Positions 52,630-61,136 of a stretch of DNA of 64,000 nucleotides are shown here, piece after piece (the stretch's first letter is position 1; each line of letters begins with the position of its first letter). The notes beneath the pieces are model-generated. The model was not told the DNA's origin, did not search any database, and saw only the letters and a program-made list of their open reading frames with translations. The position numbers were made by a program, and so were the translations under genes. This stretch comes from RGIG6353 sp964558655 (GTDB lineage: Bacteria; Bacillota; Clostridia; Oscillospirales; SIG627). Where the stretch lies: assembly GCA_964558655.1 (NCBI GenBank), contig CAZLEX010000001.1, positions 62,001 to 126,000 of the forward strand. Direction: 5' to 3'.

Positions 52630-53439
52630 TTGAGTCTTTTTTTATGTCCCGTTTGCCGAGAAAAACTTTTTCTTTGCGGCAAATCGTTAAAGTGTGCCAA
52701 ATTACATTCTTTTGACAAATCATCGGCAGGAGATGTGTATCTTCTTCGTTCGTCAAAGCTTTTACACGGTGACAGCCGTGAAATGATTTGTTCCAGGCGT
52801 GATTTCTTGGATAAAGGATACTATTCTTTTTTGCGTGAGAAAATTGCCGAAACCGCTTTAAAATACGCACCATGCGGTACAGTTAATTATTTTGATGCCG
52901 GTTGCGGAACGGGTTACTATACGGAAAGGGTTGTTCAAAGTCTTTCTGTATGTACAGAAGTAAATGCCGTAGGAATTGATATCTCAAAGGACGCTGTCAG
53001 AATGAGTGCGAAAAGAGTAAAAACAGCTGAATTTGCCGTTGCCGGACTTTACGATTTACCTCTCCCAGACGACACTTTTGATATAGTCACAAATATATTT
53101 TCTCCCATGGCACACGAAGAAATATTTCGTGTAATGAAGAGCGGAGGCTTTCTAATATATGTAACTCCCGCTGAAAAGCACCTATATTCGCTGAAAAAAG
53201 TTTTATACGATAATCCGTATGAAAACGAAGAAAAAATCACGGAATATCCCTCGTCGTCATATTTGGGAAAAATTTTTGTAAAAAATTCCGCACTGCTTGA
53301 AAAAGAAATGCTTTTGAATCTTTTCGCAATGACACCGTATTATTGGAGGACTGACGCAGAAGGTGTTCGCAGACTGTCCTCGTGCGAAAAATTGGAAGTT
53401 GAGTTTGAATTTAATCTTCACATATATAAAAAGGACTGA
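52630..53439 (+). CDS. RlmA-family 23S rRNA guanine-N1 methyltransferase-like protein
   Basis: A 269-aa SAM methyltransferase. The N-terminal zinc-binding segment LCPVCREKLFLCGKSLKCAKLHSFD (Cys-x2-Cys and later Cys/His) and the GYYSFLREKI spacer are typical of RlmA/TlrB proteins, which methylate helix 35 of 23S rRNA. The SAM loop is FDAGCGTGYYTE. RlmA-II members such as TlrB give tylosin resistance, RlmA-I does not; I cannot tell which this is. The start is TTG 52630 after GAGGGG. It is 3 nt ahead of the DHHW lipoprotein gene. Confidence 0.88.
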   Translation: MSLFLCPVCREKLFLCGKSLKCAKLHSFDKSSAGDVYLLRSSKLLHGDSREMICSRRDFLDKGYYSFLREKIAETALKYAPCGTVNYFDAGCGTGYYTERVVQSLSVCTEVNAVGIDISKDAVRMSAKRVKTAEFAVAGLYDLPLPDDTFDIVTNIFSPMAHEEIFRVMKSGGFLIYVTPAEKHLYSLKKVLYDNPYENEEKITEYPSSSYLGKIFVKNSALLEKEMLLNLFAMTPYYWRTDAEGVRRLSSCEKLEVEFEFNLHIYKKD

Positions 53440-53442
53440 ACC

Positions 53443-54444
53443 ATGAAAAAAATCCTGTTTTATTCTCTTTTAATTTTGCTCGTTTTCTTTTGCGGATGCA
53501 ATGACCGAAAGGCCGTTTACACGCCTGAGGACGATAGTGCTACCGATTCTCGCAAAAGCGATGAAGAAATGCTTGAGATATTCGTCGAAGAATGTGAAGG
53601 CATTTATGAGGCGTCGGACGGGAATTTAATTTCCGTTTATCCTCCGCACGATGAAAGTGAATATACGGAAGATTTCGAGACTGTAAAAAACTTTGCAAAC
53701 GATTGTTCTCTTCCCGTATATGTGGCCTTTCCTCCGAGAAAAATGGACGCTCTTACAAATTCTTTGCCAAACGATTTTCCGACAGGTCATACAAAAAAAA
53801 TTTACTCTCTTGCCGAAGACATTATTTCTCAAAGCGACGCGGTTTATATAGATCTTTACTCGGTGCTTGAAGGAAAAAGTCAAGCTGCCGGAGATCTTTA
53901 CTATATGACGGATCACCACTGGACAATTCGTGGAGCATGGCTTGCATATACCGAAATTGCCGAAAAAATCGGTATAGAGTCACTGCCTTTTGAAAGTTTT
54001 TCGACACTCATTCTTTCTCAAAGCTGGCAGGGAAGCGATTTCACAAAGAAGCCCTCTTCTCTGTCAAAAGATATTTTTACGGCACCTGTGGGGGAAGGGT
54101 TCGTTGTTGAAATTGCAAACTCTCAGGGAGAGATTTACCGTTCGTTTGAAGGATTTCTCGATTTTGACGCACAAAACCCGGACGAAATTCTTCTCGGTGG
54201 CAATAATCCGTATGTAAAAATAAAGAAAAACGATGAAAAAAGAGAAGTGCTTGTTATAGTGCGAGATTCGTTTGCAAACGCTCTGGCACCGTTTCTGGCA
54301 GAACATTTTGACCTTGTACTTATTGATCCGAGATTTTTTTCGGGAGAAATTTCTTCGGTTGCCGAAAGTGAAGATGCCTTCGGAGTTCTTATTCTCGAAA
54401 ATCTCGGCTCCGTAACCGAACATTCGATAAAATTCAGATGGTAG
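53443..54444 (+). CDS. Orphan DHHW-family lipoprotein
   Basis: A 333-aa extracellular protein with a lipoprotein-type signal (VFFCGC, Cys19). It keeps the AlgJ/AlgX-like triad equivalents: TDHHW (Asp157, His159) and VRDSFANA (Ser276). It resembles the DHHW protein at 20723-21829 in both blocks, but is lipid-anchored rather than helix-anchored and has no MBOAT gene beside it. It could draw acyl groups from either MBOAT elsewhere in the window, or act as an esterase. It is co-transcribed with an rRNA methyltransferase gene from a strong promoter. Confidence 0.82.
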   Translation: MKKILFYSLLILLVFFCGCNDRKAVYTPEDDSATDSRKSDEEMLEIFVEECEGIYEASDGNLISVYPPHDESEYTEDFETVKNFANDCSLPVYVAFPPRKMDALTNSLPNDFPTGHTKKIYSLAEDIISQSDAVYIDLYSVLEGKSQAAGDLYYMTDHHWTIRGAWLAYTEIAEKIGIESLPFESFSTLILSQSWQGSDFTKKPSSLSKDIFTAPVGEGFVVEIANSQGEIYRSFEGFLDFDAQNPDEILLGGNNPYVKIKKNDEKREVLVIVRDSFANALAPFLAEHFDLVLIDPRFFSGEISSVAESEDAFGVLILENLGSVTEHSIKFRW

Positions 54445-54581
54445 AAAATTTGGTATATTAAAAATAAGCAAAACACACGGCAAAAATATTAAGCCGTTCG
54501 TAAAACAGAGGGATATTTCATGCAAGAAGTACCCTCGCTTGTTTTGTGCCGAAAATTCAGCTGTTGTTTTTAAATATCGTA

Positions 54582-54610
54582 TTTACAAACGGTACATTTA
54601 ATATTATAAT
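54582..54610 (+). promoter_or_regulatory. Sigma-A promoter of feoAB
   Basis: TTTACA (54582-54587), 17-bp spacer, TATAAT (54605-54610), about 59 nt before the start. The AT-rich -10 region could host a Fur-type site, but I see no convincing 19-bp dyad. Upstream, 54445-54560 contains a GAGGG/CCCTC hairpin (about 54511-54535) that may end the previous operon. Confidence 0.75.
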
Positions 54611-54668
54611 TATGTGAGAATTTTTTTGCGTTAACAAAACGGATTTTATTTTAAAGGAGTACGGATTT

Positions 54669-57017
54669 ATGAAACTGAAAGATTTACCTGTCGGAAAAAG
54701 TGCTACCGTTACCCGCGTCGGCGGAGAAGGTGCACTGCGGCAGCATTTCTTGGATATGGGGATCATTCCGAATGTTGAAATCACATTTGTTAAATATGCT
54801 CCGATGGGCGATCCTATGGAGTTTATGATACACGGATACGAGTTAACGCTTCGTGTAGCCGACGCCGAAAAAATAAGCATACAAAATGTAAGAGATACAA
54901 CCGCTGAAAAAAAACAGTCCGAAAAAATTGCAAAGCCGAGTACACACCCGGGTTTCGGAGAAGGTGGGAAATTCCATGCAAAATCAGAAGGAAATCCGTT
55001 GCCGGACTCGAAAATTTTAACATTTGCTTTAGCAGGTAATCAAAATTGCGGAAAAACAACTTTGTTCAATCAGCTTACCGGCTCTTCTCAGCATGTCGGG
55101 AATTTTCCCGGTGTGACTGTCGACAGAAAAGACGGAGAAATAATGAATAGAAAAAACACTCTTGTCACCGACCTGCCGGGAATTTATTCAATGTCACCTT
55201 ATTCAAGCGAAGAACTTGTTACGAGGCGGTTTTTACTCGAAGATAAACCTTGTGCGATAATTAACATTTTAGATGCTACAAACATTGAAAGAAATCTTTA
55301 TCTGACTATGCAGCTTATGGAATTGGATATCCCTATGGTTCTGGCTCTCAATATGATGGACGAGGTATATGCCAACGGCGGATCTGTCCGTGTAAATGAA
55401 ATGGAAAAATTATTGGGTATTCCGGTTATTCCGATTTCGGCTTCTCAAAATAAGGGTATCGATGAGCTTGTGGAACACGCCGTTCATGTGGCGAAATACC
55501 GTGAAAAACCTGGAAGAAAAGATTTTTGCAATGCCGATGACAATAACGGAGGGTTGCACCGTGCTTTGCACGCAATTATGCACTTAATTGAGGACCATGC
55601 AAAAAAAGCGGATATACCGATTCGTTTTGCGGCAAGTAAAATTGTCGAGGGAGACAAACTGATTACAGAAAAATTACATCTTGATAAAAACGAACTCGAC
55701 ATGATAGAACATATTATAGTTCAGATGGAAAAAGAAGGAGGTCTTGACCGTTCTGCCGCAATTGCACAGATGAGATTCGGTTTCATCGGTAAAGTATGTC
55801 GTGAAACGGTTATAAAGCCGAAAGAAAGCAAAGAACATGCAAGAAGCCGAAAAATCGACAAAATACTTACGGGAAAATATACCGCTATTCCGGCTTTTAT
55901 CGGGATTATGGCTCTTGTTTTTTGGCTGACATTCGATGTTATCGGATCGGCTTTGGAAAATTTACTCGGTGCGGGAATTTCTTCTTTTATCGATTTTACC
56001 GACCGCACTATGACGGCTTTATCCGTAAATAAAGTTTTACATTCCCTGATAATAGACGGTATTTGTACCGGAGTAGGAAGTGTCTTGAGTTTTCTTCCCG
56101 TGATAGTAACGCTGTTTTTCTTCCTTTCTCTCATGGAAGACAGCGGATATATTGCAAGGGTTGCTTTTGTCATGGACAAAATGTTAAGGAAAATAGGACT
56201 GTCCGGCAGAAGCATTGTCCCCATGCTCATCGGATTTGGCTGTACGGTTCCCGGAGTTATGGCGACGAGAACGCTTCCTTCGGAAAGAGATCGAAAAATG
56301 ACTATCCTGCTTACTCCATATATGAGCTGTTCGGCAAAATTGCCGATTTATGCATTTTTCACGAAGGCTTTCTTCCCGAATCACAGTGCTATTGTCATGA
56401 TATTTCTTTACATATTCGGTATCGTTACGGGTATATTTATGGCGTTTTTGATGAAAGGTTCTTTGTTTAAAGGAGAGCCGGTGCCTTTTGTTATGGAATT
56501 ACCGAATTATCGTATGCCCGGTGTAAAAAATGTTGCTTTTCTGCTTTGGGACAAAGCGAAAGATTTCTTACAGCGTGCCTTTACCGTTATATTTCTCGCA
56601 ACGATAGTAATCTGGTTTTTGCAAACATTTGATTTAAAATTGAACACAGTGTCAAATCCTCAAGACAGTATTTTGGCAATGGTATCCGGTTTCATAGCAC
56701 CTGTATTCAAGCCTCTCGGATTCGGTGACTGGAGAATTTCGACAGCACTGATATCCGGATTTATGGCGAAAGAAAGCGTTGTTTCGACTTTAACCGTCCT
56801 TTTCGGTTCTACGGAAAGTCTTTTGACACTTCTTTCACCGTTATCGGCACTGAGTCTGCTTATATTTTGTTTGCTGTACACTCCGTGTATTGCGGCTGTA
56901 ACATCTGTAAAAAGAGAGCTCGGAGGAAAATGGGCACTCGGAGTGGTTGCAGAACAATGTGCTGTTGCCTGGATTGCGTCTTTTTTGATTTACAGTTTCG
57001 GAAGTATACTCGTATAA
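54669..57017 (+). CDS. feoB: Fused FeoA-FeoB ferrous iron transporter
   Basis: A 782-aa protein. Residues 1-75 are a complete FeoA SH3-like domain (LKDLPVGKSATVTRVGGEG, LRQHFLDMGI). A Lys/Glu-rich linker (76-115) leads to the FeoB G domain: G1 GNQNCGKTT (123-131), then G2, DLPG (G3) and LNMMDE (G4). A cytosolic helical domain and the membrane core (about 395-780) follow, with the SCSAKLPIYAF and CTVPGVMATRT segments characteristic of FeoB. It imports Fe2+ across the cytoplasmic membrane. Most Firmicutes encode FeoA separately; the fusion fixes them one to one. Confidence 0.96.
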   Translation: MKLKDLPVGKSATVTRVGGEGALRQHFLDMGIIPNVEITFVKYAPMGDPMEFMIHGYELTLRVADAEKISIQNVRDTTAEKKQSEKIAKPSTHPGFGEGGKFHAKSEGNPLPDSKILTFALAGNQNCGKTTLFNQLTGSSQHVGNFPGVTVDRKDGEIMNRKNTLVTDLPGIYSMSPYSSEELVTRRFLLEDKPCAIINILDATNIERNLYLTMQLMELDIPMVLALNMMDEVYANGGSVRVNEMEKLLGIPVIPISASQNKGIDELVEHAVHVAKYREKPGRKDFCNADDNNGGLHRALHAIMHLIEDHAKKADIPIRFAASKIVEGDKLITEKLHLDKNELDMIEHIIVQMEKEGGLDRSAAIAQMRFGFIGKVCRETVIKPKESKEHARSRKIDKILTGKYTAIPAFIGIMALVFWLTFDVIGSALENLLGAGISSFIDFTDRTMTALSVNKVLHSLIIDGICTGVGSVLSFLPVIVTLFFFLSLMEDSGYIARVAFVMDKMLRKIGLSGRSIVPMLIGFGCTVPGVMATRTLPSERDRKMTILLTPYMSCSAKLPIYAFFTKAFFPNHSAIVMIFLYIFGIVTGIFMAFLMKGSLFKGEPVPFVMELPNYRMPGVKNVAFLLWDKAKDFLQRAFTVIFLATIVIWFLQTFDLKLNTVSNPQDSILAMVSGFIAPVFKPLGFGDWRISTALISGFMAKESVVSTLTVLFGSTESLLTLLSPLSALSLLIFCLLYTPCIAAVTSVKRELGGKWALGVVAEQCAVAWIASFLIYSFGSILV

Positions 57018-57090
57018 AACCGACAGTTTACAAAAAAACGAATACATTAATTTGTCCCGTATATGCATGGTTTTTATTTAGCCGTAAAAA

Positions 57091-57119
57091 AGAGTCTACA
57101 CTTTTAAAGCGTAGACTCT
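57091..57119. terminator. Bidirectional terminator between feoAB and rhaA
   Basis: Arms AGAGTCTACACTTT (57091-57104) and AAAGCGTAGACTCT (57106-57119), with one A/C mismatch. T/A runs lie on both sides between convergent genes. Confidence 0.85.
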
Positions 57120-57127
57120 GAATTTTT

Positions 57128-58396
57128 TTATTTTCTTGTCAGGCATACTTCGGATTCATATTTTTTAACTTCATCAAGCCATTCGTCCGAAACAGGTACT
57201 CCGCGTTCGGCACAAAGCTTATCCCAAACCGCATTAACCGGGAGGTTTTTAAATTCTTCGAGAAGTGCCAGACGCGAAGTAAAATCGCCGTCGGCTTCGG
57301 CTTTCTCTATAAGATGAGACGGTTCCAAAAGAGCCGTAAGCATAGCTTTTCCCGATGCTCTTGCTCCGATTGTCCATGCGGCAATGCGATTAATCGAAGC
57401 ATCGAAAAAGTCAAGTCCGATAGCAACCTGATCGAATAAATCGGCACGCTTGATTTCGTTCATCAAAGCGGTAAGGTCGTCGCTTTGAACAACTACATGA
57501 TCGCTGTCCCATCTTACTCCCCGACTTACATGCAAAAGCACATCCGGGACTTGCAAAACGACCGAAGACAGCTTATCGGTAATGGTTTCTGTCGGGTGAT
57601 AATGTCCTGTATCCAAACATATTCCCACACCGTTTTTGGCGGCATATGAAAGATAAAATTCGTGTGAACCTACAGTGAAAGATTCAAGACCTACGGCAAA
57701 AAGCTTTCCTTCCAGACAATCACATTCGGCATTTTTATCTGTAGGTTCCTCAAAAATTCTGTCCAAAGATTCTTTTAAATTTTCACGGTATATCATACGG
57801 TTTGCGGGAATATCCTTCATACCGTCCGGAATCCATATGTTATTGTAACATCTCATTCCCGTTTCATGCCCGATGGTCTCGGCTATTTTTCTTGAATTTT
57901 TTACAACTTTTACCCAATAGTCACGCACATCGCGTCGGCGAGAGGAAAGAGACATTCCGTCAACCATCATCGGATGATCAAAAACCGTGGGATTAAAATC
58001 AAGACCTATTTTTTTGTCTTTTGCCCACGAAATCCAATTTGAAAAATCCTGAGCGTCGTATTCGTCACGGTCTTTTTTGCATACAGGTTCGGCGTAAACG
58101 GAATGTATGTTTACACGATGAGTACAAGGTGACAGCGAAAGAACTTTCTCTATATCGGCACGAAGTTCGGAAGCGTTGCGTGCGGCTCCTGGATAATTGC
58201 CGGTAACCACATTTTGACTTGCAAGTCCTTCGTCGTGAACTTCGAAGCCTTTTACATCGTCTCCCTGCCAGCATTGAAGTGAAATTCCTATCTGCCCGAA
58301 ACGGCGAATAACTTCATCGGTATCAATGCCGAAAGATGCAAACCGTTCTTTTGCAAGATCGTAACTTTTTTCGATTAAATCTCTTGAATACTTCAT
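57128..58396 (-). CDS. rhaA: L-rhamnose isomerase
   Basis: A 422-aa metal-dependent isomerase that turns L-rhamnose into L-rhamnulose. GISLQCWQGDDVKGFE, NYPGAARNASELRADIEKV, GLDFNPTVFDHP and the metal-site segments CLDTGHYHPTE and GVRWDSDHVV are family hallmarks. Length is normal. It is co-transcribed with the mutarotase gene; rhamnulokinase and aldolase genes are not in this window. Confidence 0.96.
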   Translation of the reverse strand: MKYSRDLIEKSYDLAKERFASFGIDTDEVIRRFGQIGISLQCWQGDDVKGFEVHDEGLASQNVVTGNYPGAARNASELRADIEKVLSLSPCTHRVNIHSVYAEPVCKKDRDEYDAQDFSNWISWAKDKKIGLDFNPTVFDHPMMVDGMSLSSRRRDVRDYWVKVVKNSRKIAETIGHETGMRCYNNIWIPDGMKDIPANRMIYRENLKESLDRIFEEPTDKNAECDCLEGKLFAVGLESFTVGSHEFYLSYAAKNGVGICLDTGHYHPTETITDKLSSVVLQVPDVLLHVSRGVRWDSDHVVVQSDDLTALMNEIKRADLFDQVAIGLDFFDASINRIAAWTIGARASGKAMLTALLEPSHLIEKAEADGDFTSRLALLEEFKNLPVNAVWDKLCAERGVPVSDEWLDEVKKYESEVCLTRK

Positions 58397-58405
58397 AAAA
58401 TCTCC

Positions 58406-58717
58406 TTATTCATGATAGAAAACATTTTTCATTTCCCATTCTTTTTGCCTTGTTACAGGCTCTATGTAAACAAATTCTTCCATGAGAAGTCTCCACTCTT
58501 TGTAGACTTTAGACGAAGACAAAATTTTATTCATTCTCTCTCTGTCTTTAACTTCGTAATAAGCAAAAAGCATATCTCCTTCACGCCATATGGAATAATT
58601 TCTCATTCCCGCCGCATCAAGAATTTCTCTCATTTCCGGCCATATTTCAGAATGAGCTTTTTCGTAGCCATCGGCTTTTCCCGGCTTTAATTTAAAAAAT
58701 ATACCGTATCTCTGCAT
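58406..58717 (-). CDS. rhaM: L-rhamnose mutarotase
   Basis: A 103-aa enzyme that interconverts the anomers of L-rhamnose. FKLKPGKADGYEKAHSEIWPEM contains the catalytic His, and YSIWREGDMLFAYYEV and the later EWRLLMEEFV strand are typical. ATG 58717 follows AAGGAGGATATGTC. It is 9 nt upstream of rhaA and first in the operon. Confidence 0.95.
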   Translation of the reverse strand: MQRYGIFFKLKPGKADGYEKAHSEIWPEMREILDAAGMRNYSIWREGDMLFAYYEVKDRERMNKILSSSKVYKEWRLLMEEFVYIEPVTRQKEWEMKNVFYHE

Positions 58718-58738
58718 GACATATCCTCCTTTTTTACA

Positions 58739-58783
58739 ATTTTAGCATACAACATAAAAAATATCAAGGATATTTTTTATGTT
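58739..58783 (-). promoter_or_regulatory. rhaM-rhaA promoter overlapped by a perfect 15-bp dyad
   Basis: The leftward promoter is TTGATA (58767-58762), 17-bp spacer, TAAAAT (58744-58739). A perfect inverted repeat AACATAAAAAATATC (58751-58765) and GATATTTTTTATGTT (58769-58783), separated by AAG, covers the -35. It is a strong candidate operator for a rhamnose-responsive regulator not encoded here. It lies 48 nt before the rightward gene at 58831 and may affect both. Confidence 0.75.
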
Positions 58784-58830
58784 TTTTCACAATACTAAAT
58801 TCACAAATTTAAAAAACGGACGGTGAAAAA

Positions 58831-61029
58831 ATGAAAGCTGTAATATTGAGCGGAGGAAGAGGATCGCGTCTGTCTCCGCTGACGGACAAAAAACCTAAAC
58901 CTCTTGTAACCGTAGGCTCTCGTGCACTTATAGAAATACTGCTGGAAACACTTGCGGAAAACGGAATAGCGGAGTGTGCCGTAACGCTGGGATACAGAGG
59001 GGACGATATAAAAAATGTTTTGGGCGATACTTGTCACGGAATTAAAATCACATATTTTGAAGAAAAAGTGCCTCTCGGAACAGCAGGCGGAGTAAAAAAC
59101 TGTGAAAGCTTTCTTGACGAAGATTTCGTTGTTATGAGTGCCGATGCTCTCTGCCAACTCGATTTAAAAGCTCTTGCAGACCACCACGAAAAAAGTAAAG
59201 ACATTGCAACAATAGTGCTTACTCCCTCAAACAATGTACTTGAATACGGAGTCGTACTTTGTGACAAGTACGGAAAAGTAATGGGATTTACGGAAAAACC
59301 CGCATGGGAGGAAGTTAAAAGCGATCTTGTAAATTGCGGAATTTATATGTTTCGTCGCGAAATACTCGATATGATACCGAAAAATGTGTTTTGGGATTTT
59401 TCTGAAAATCTTTTCCCGAAAATGCTTGCGGAAAACAAAAAAATCAATACCTATGTCAATAATTCTTTTTGGTGTGATGTCGGTAATATTTCAACTCTTT
59501 ATTTTTGCAACATGAAAACTCTTTCAAAAGATTTTTTCGTTAGGCATATTCCCGACAGCTCAAATATTCACGAAAGTGCCGTTGTTTTGCACTCCGTAAT
59601 AGGTCAGGGAACAAAGATAGATGCCGATTGTGTTGTTAAAAATGTTGTTATGGGGAATAATTGCAAAATAGGAAAGGAATGTCACCTTGAAGAATGTATC
59701 ATAGCAGACGGAGTAACGCTGGAAAAAGGTGTATGCGTCGAAAAAGGTGCAGTTATTGCCGATAATTCTTTTGTCTCGCAAAACACCTTGATTGCATCCG
59801 GGCAAAAAATCGAAGCAGATACACGAATCGAAAATGACGGTTATACAATATCACTGCCAGAAGGAAGCGTTTCATGGCAAAGCGGAATAGTTTCGATAGA
59901 TCAAAAAAATCCGGAAAATTTCTTTAAATTGGGAAGAGCTGCCGTTTCTCAAGGAAAACTTATCGGTATATTTTATTCCTTTTCTCAAACGGCTTATCTT
60001 GGAGGCACCGAATTTGCTTTAGGTACAGCATGGCAAGGGGGAGAGGGCGTTATATTCGGTGAGGGATGCGAAAGCGATGCGAGATTTTGTGCAGGTGCCT
60101 TCGACATACCGGTATTTCATTTCAAAGAAAGAGATAAGGTGTTGATTGTCACGCCTTTTTCACCTAATTCAACCTTTTTTACCCGTCGGGAAGAGCGAAA
60201 ACTGATTTCGTCATATACTTTGCTCTCAGACGGGTTCGGAGACGGAAGTATTAAATATTTTGACGGTTGGGAAATACTTGAAAAGCAATATTTTTTGAAT
60301 CTTCTCGGAAATATCGGGGATTTTTCAAAAAATGTTGCCGTAAAATCAAATTCTGAAGGGAAACACTTTGCAAAATATGCCAACGCTTCGGATAATCTGA
60401 GTTCGGATAAAGGCGAATATGACTTTTTTATGGAAATAAGCGATGACAGAAAAAATATATCCCTTTCATTTTTAAATGGGTATCTTGATACCGAGCATAT
60501 TCATGCTCTTATAATAAAAAGTCTTATCTCGAAAGGCAGAAAACATTTCTGTCTGCCGGATGATTCTCCGCGTGCATTTGAAACCATTGCGGGAAATCGA
60601 CGGGTAAAAATCACAAAAATCGGTAAAAGTTTTTCTTCTGCCGAAGCCTTTTACGATCTGTGGGCAAGAGATGCTTTTTTTGCTTCGGCTCTGCTTTACA
60701 GGGTGCTTGAAGAACATTCCTTTTCTTCGGAAAAATTGGAAGAAAGCGTTTGCAATCTTCCGGTATTTCTTTGCATGAGGAAAGAAGTAGAAACAAAAGG
60801 TGTTTCCGCGGGGTATATAATGCGTCAGTTTGGAGATGAAAAAATTTTTTCCGCATGTCCCGACGGGACAATGCTGAGATCAAAATTCGGAGATGTAAAA
60901 ATAACTCCGTGTGCAAAAAACAGATTCAAAATTTTTGCCGAAGCAAACACAGCGGAGACAGCTCTTGAACTCTGTATTTCCGCCGAAGAACTTATTGAAA
61001 AAATGCAAAAAAGAGGAAATTTAAAATAA
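58831..61029 (+). CDS. Sugar-1-phosphate nucleotidyltransferase fused to a degenerate phosphohexomutase
   Basis: A 732-aa three-part protein. Residues 1-235 are an NTP-transferase domain (LSGGRGSRLSPLTDKKPKPL, EYGVVLCDKYGKVMGFTEKP), of the GDP-mannose pyrophosphorylase type. Residues about 245-340 are a left-handed beta-helix of hexapeptide repeats. Residues about 360-720 follow the phosphoglucomutase/phosphomannomutase fold (FFKLGRAA opening; final SSAEAFYDLWARDAFFASALLYRVL). The phosphoserine loop TASHNP reads TPFSPN (441-446), and the metal loop and sugar-binding GEQSG-like motifs are not seen, so the mutase half is probably inactive. The product nucleotide sugar is unknown; GDP-mannose or a related sugar is likely. 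Confidence 0.85.
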   Translation: MKAVILSGGRGSRLSPLTDKKPKPLVTVGSRALIEILLETLAENGIAECAVTLGYRGDDIKNVLGDTCHGIKITYFEEKVPLGTAGGVKNCESFLDEDFVVMSADALCQLDLKALADHHEKSKDIATIVLTPSNNVLEYGVVLCDKYGKVMGFTEKPAWEEVKSDLVNCGIYMFRREILDMIPKNVFWDFSENLFPKMLAENKKINTYVNNSFWCDVGNISTLYFCNMKTLSKDFFVRHIPDSSNIHESAVVLHSVIGQGTKIDADCVVKNVVMGNNCKIGKECHLEECIIADGVTLEKGVCVEKGAVIADNSFVSQNTLIASGQKIEADTRIENDGYTISLPEGSVSWQSGIVSIDQKNPENFFKLGRAAVSQGKLIGIFYSFSQTAYLGGTEFALGTAWQGGEGVIFGEGCESDARFCAGAFDIPVFHFKERDKVLIVTPFSPNSTFFTRREERKLISSYTLLSDGFGDGSIKYFDGWEILEKQYFLNLLGNIGDFSKNVAVKSNSEGKHFAKYANASDNLSSDKGEYDFFMEISDDRKNISLSFLNGYLDTEHIHALIIKSLISKGRKHFCLPDDSPRAFETIAGNRRVKITKIGKSFSSAEAFYDLWARDAFFASALLYRVLEEHSFSSEKLEESVCNLPVFLCMRKEVETKGVSAGYIMRQFGDEKIFSACPDGTMLRSKFGDVKITPCAKNRFKIFAEANTAETALELCISAEELIEKMQKRGNLK

Positions 61030-61073
61030 ACTGTTTCAAATTGTGTGCAAGTAAAAAATTAAAGCAAAATTCG

Positions 61074-61100
61074 GGCTGTGGCAATCAAAATGCCACAGCC
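61074..61100. terminator. Bidirectional terminator
   Basis: Perfect 10-bp arms GGCTGTGGCA (61074-61083) and TGCCACAGCC (61091-61100), followed by ATTTTCATT. It lies between the nucleotidyltransferase and phoH genes, which converge. Confidence 0.85.
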
Positions 61101-61136
61101 ATTTTCATTCGTTGTTTTTTGAGAATTTGTGCGTTT

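Noticed and set aside
54445..54560. Structured RNA between the DHHW lipoprotein and feoAB genes
   Set aside because: One GAGGG/CCCTC hairpin and a partial outer pairing are present; this fits an imperfect terminator, and there is no separate promoter.
54582..54668. Fur box at the feoAB promoter
   Set aside because: The region is AT-rich with an ATAATTAT fragment but no clear 19-bp dyad; calling it would be guesswork.
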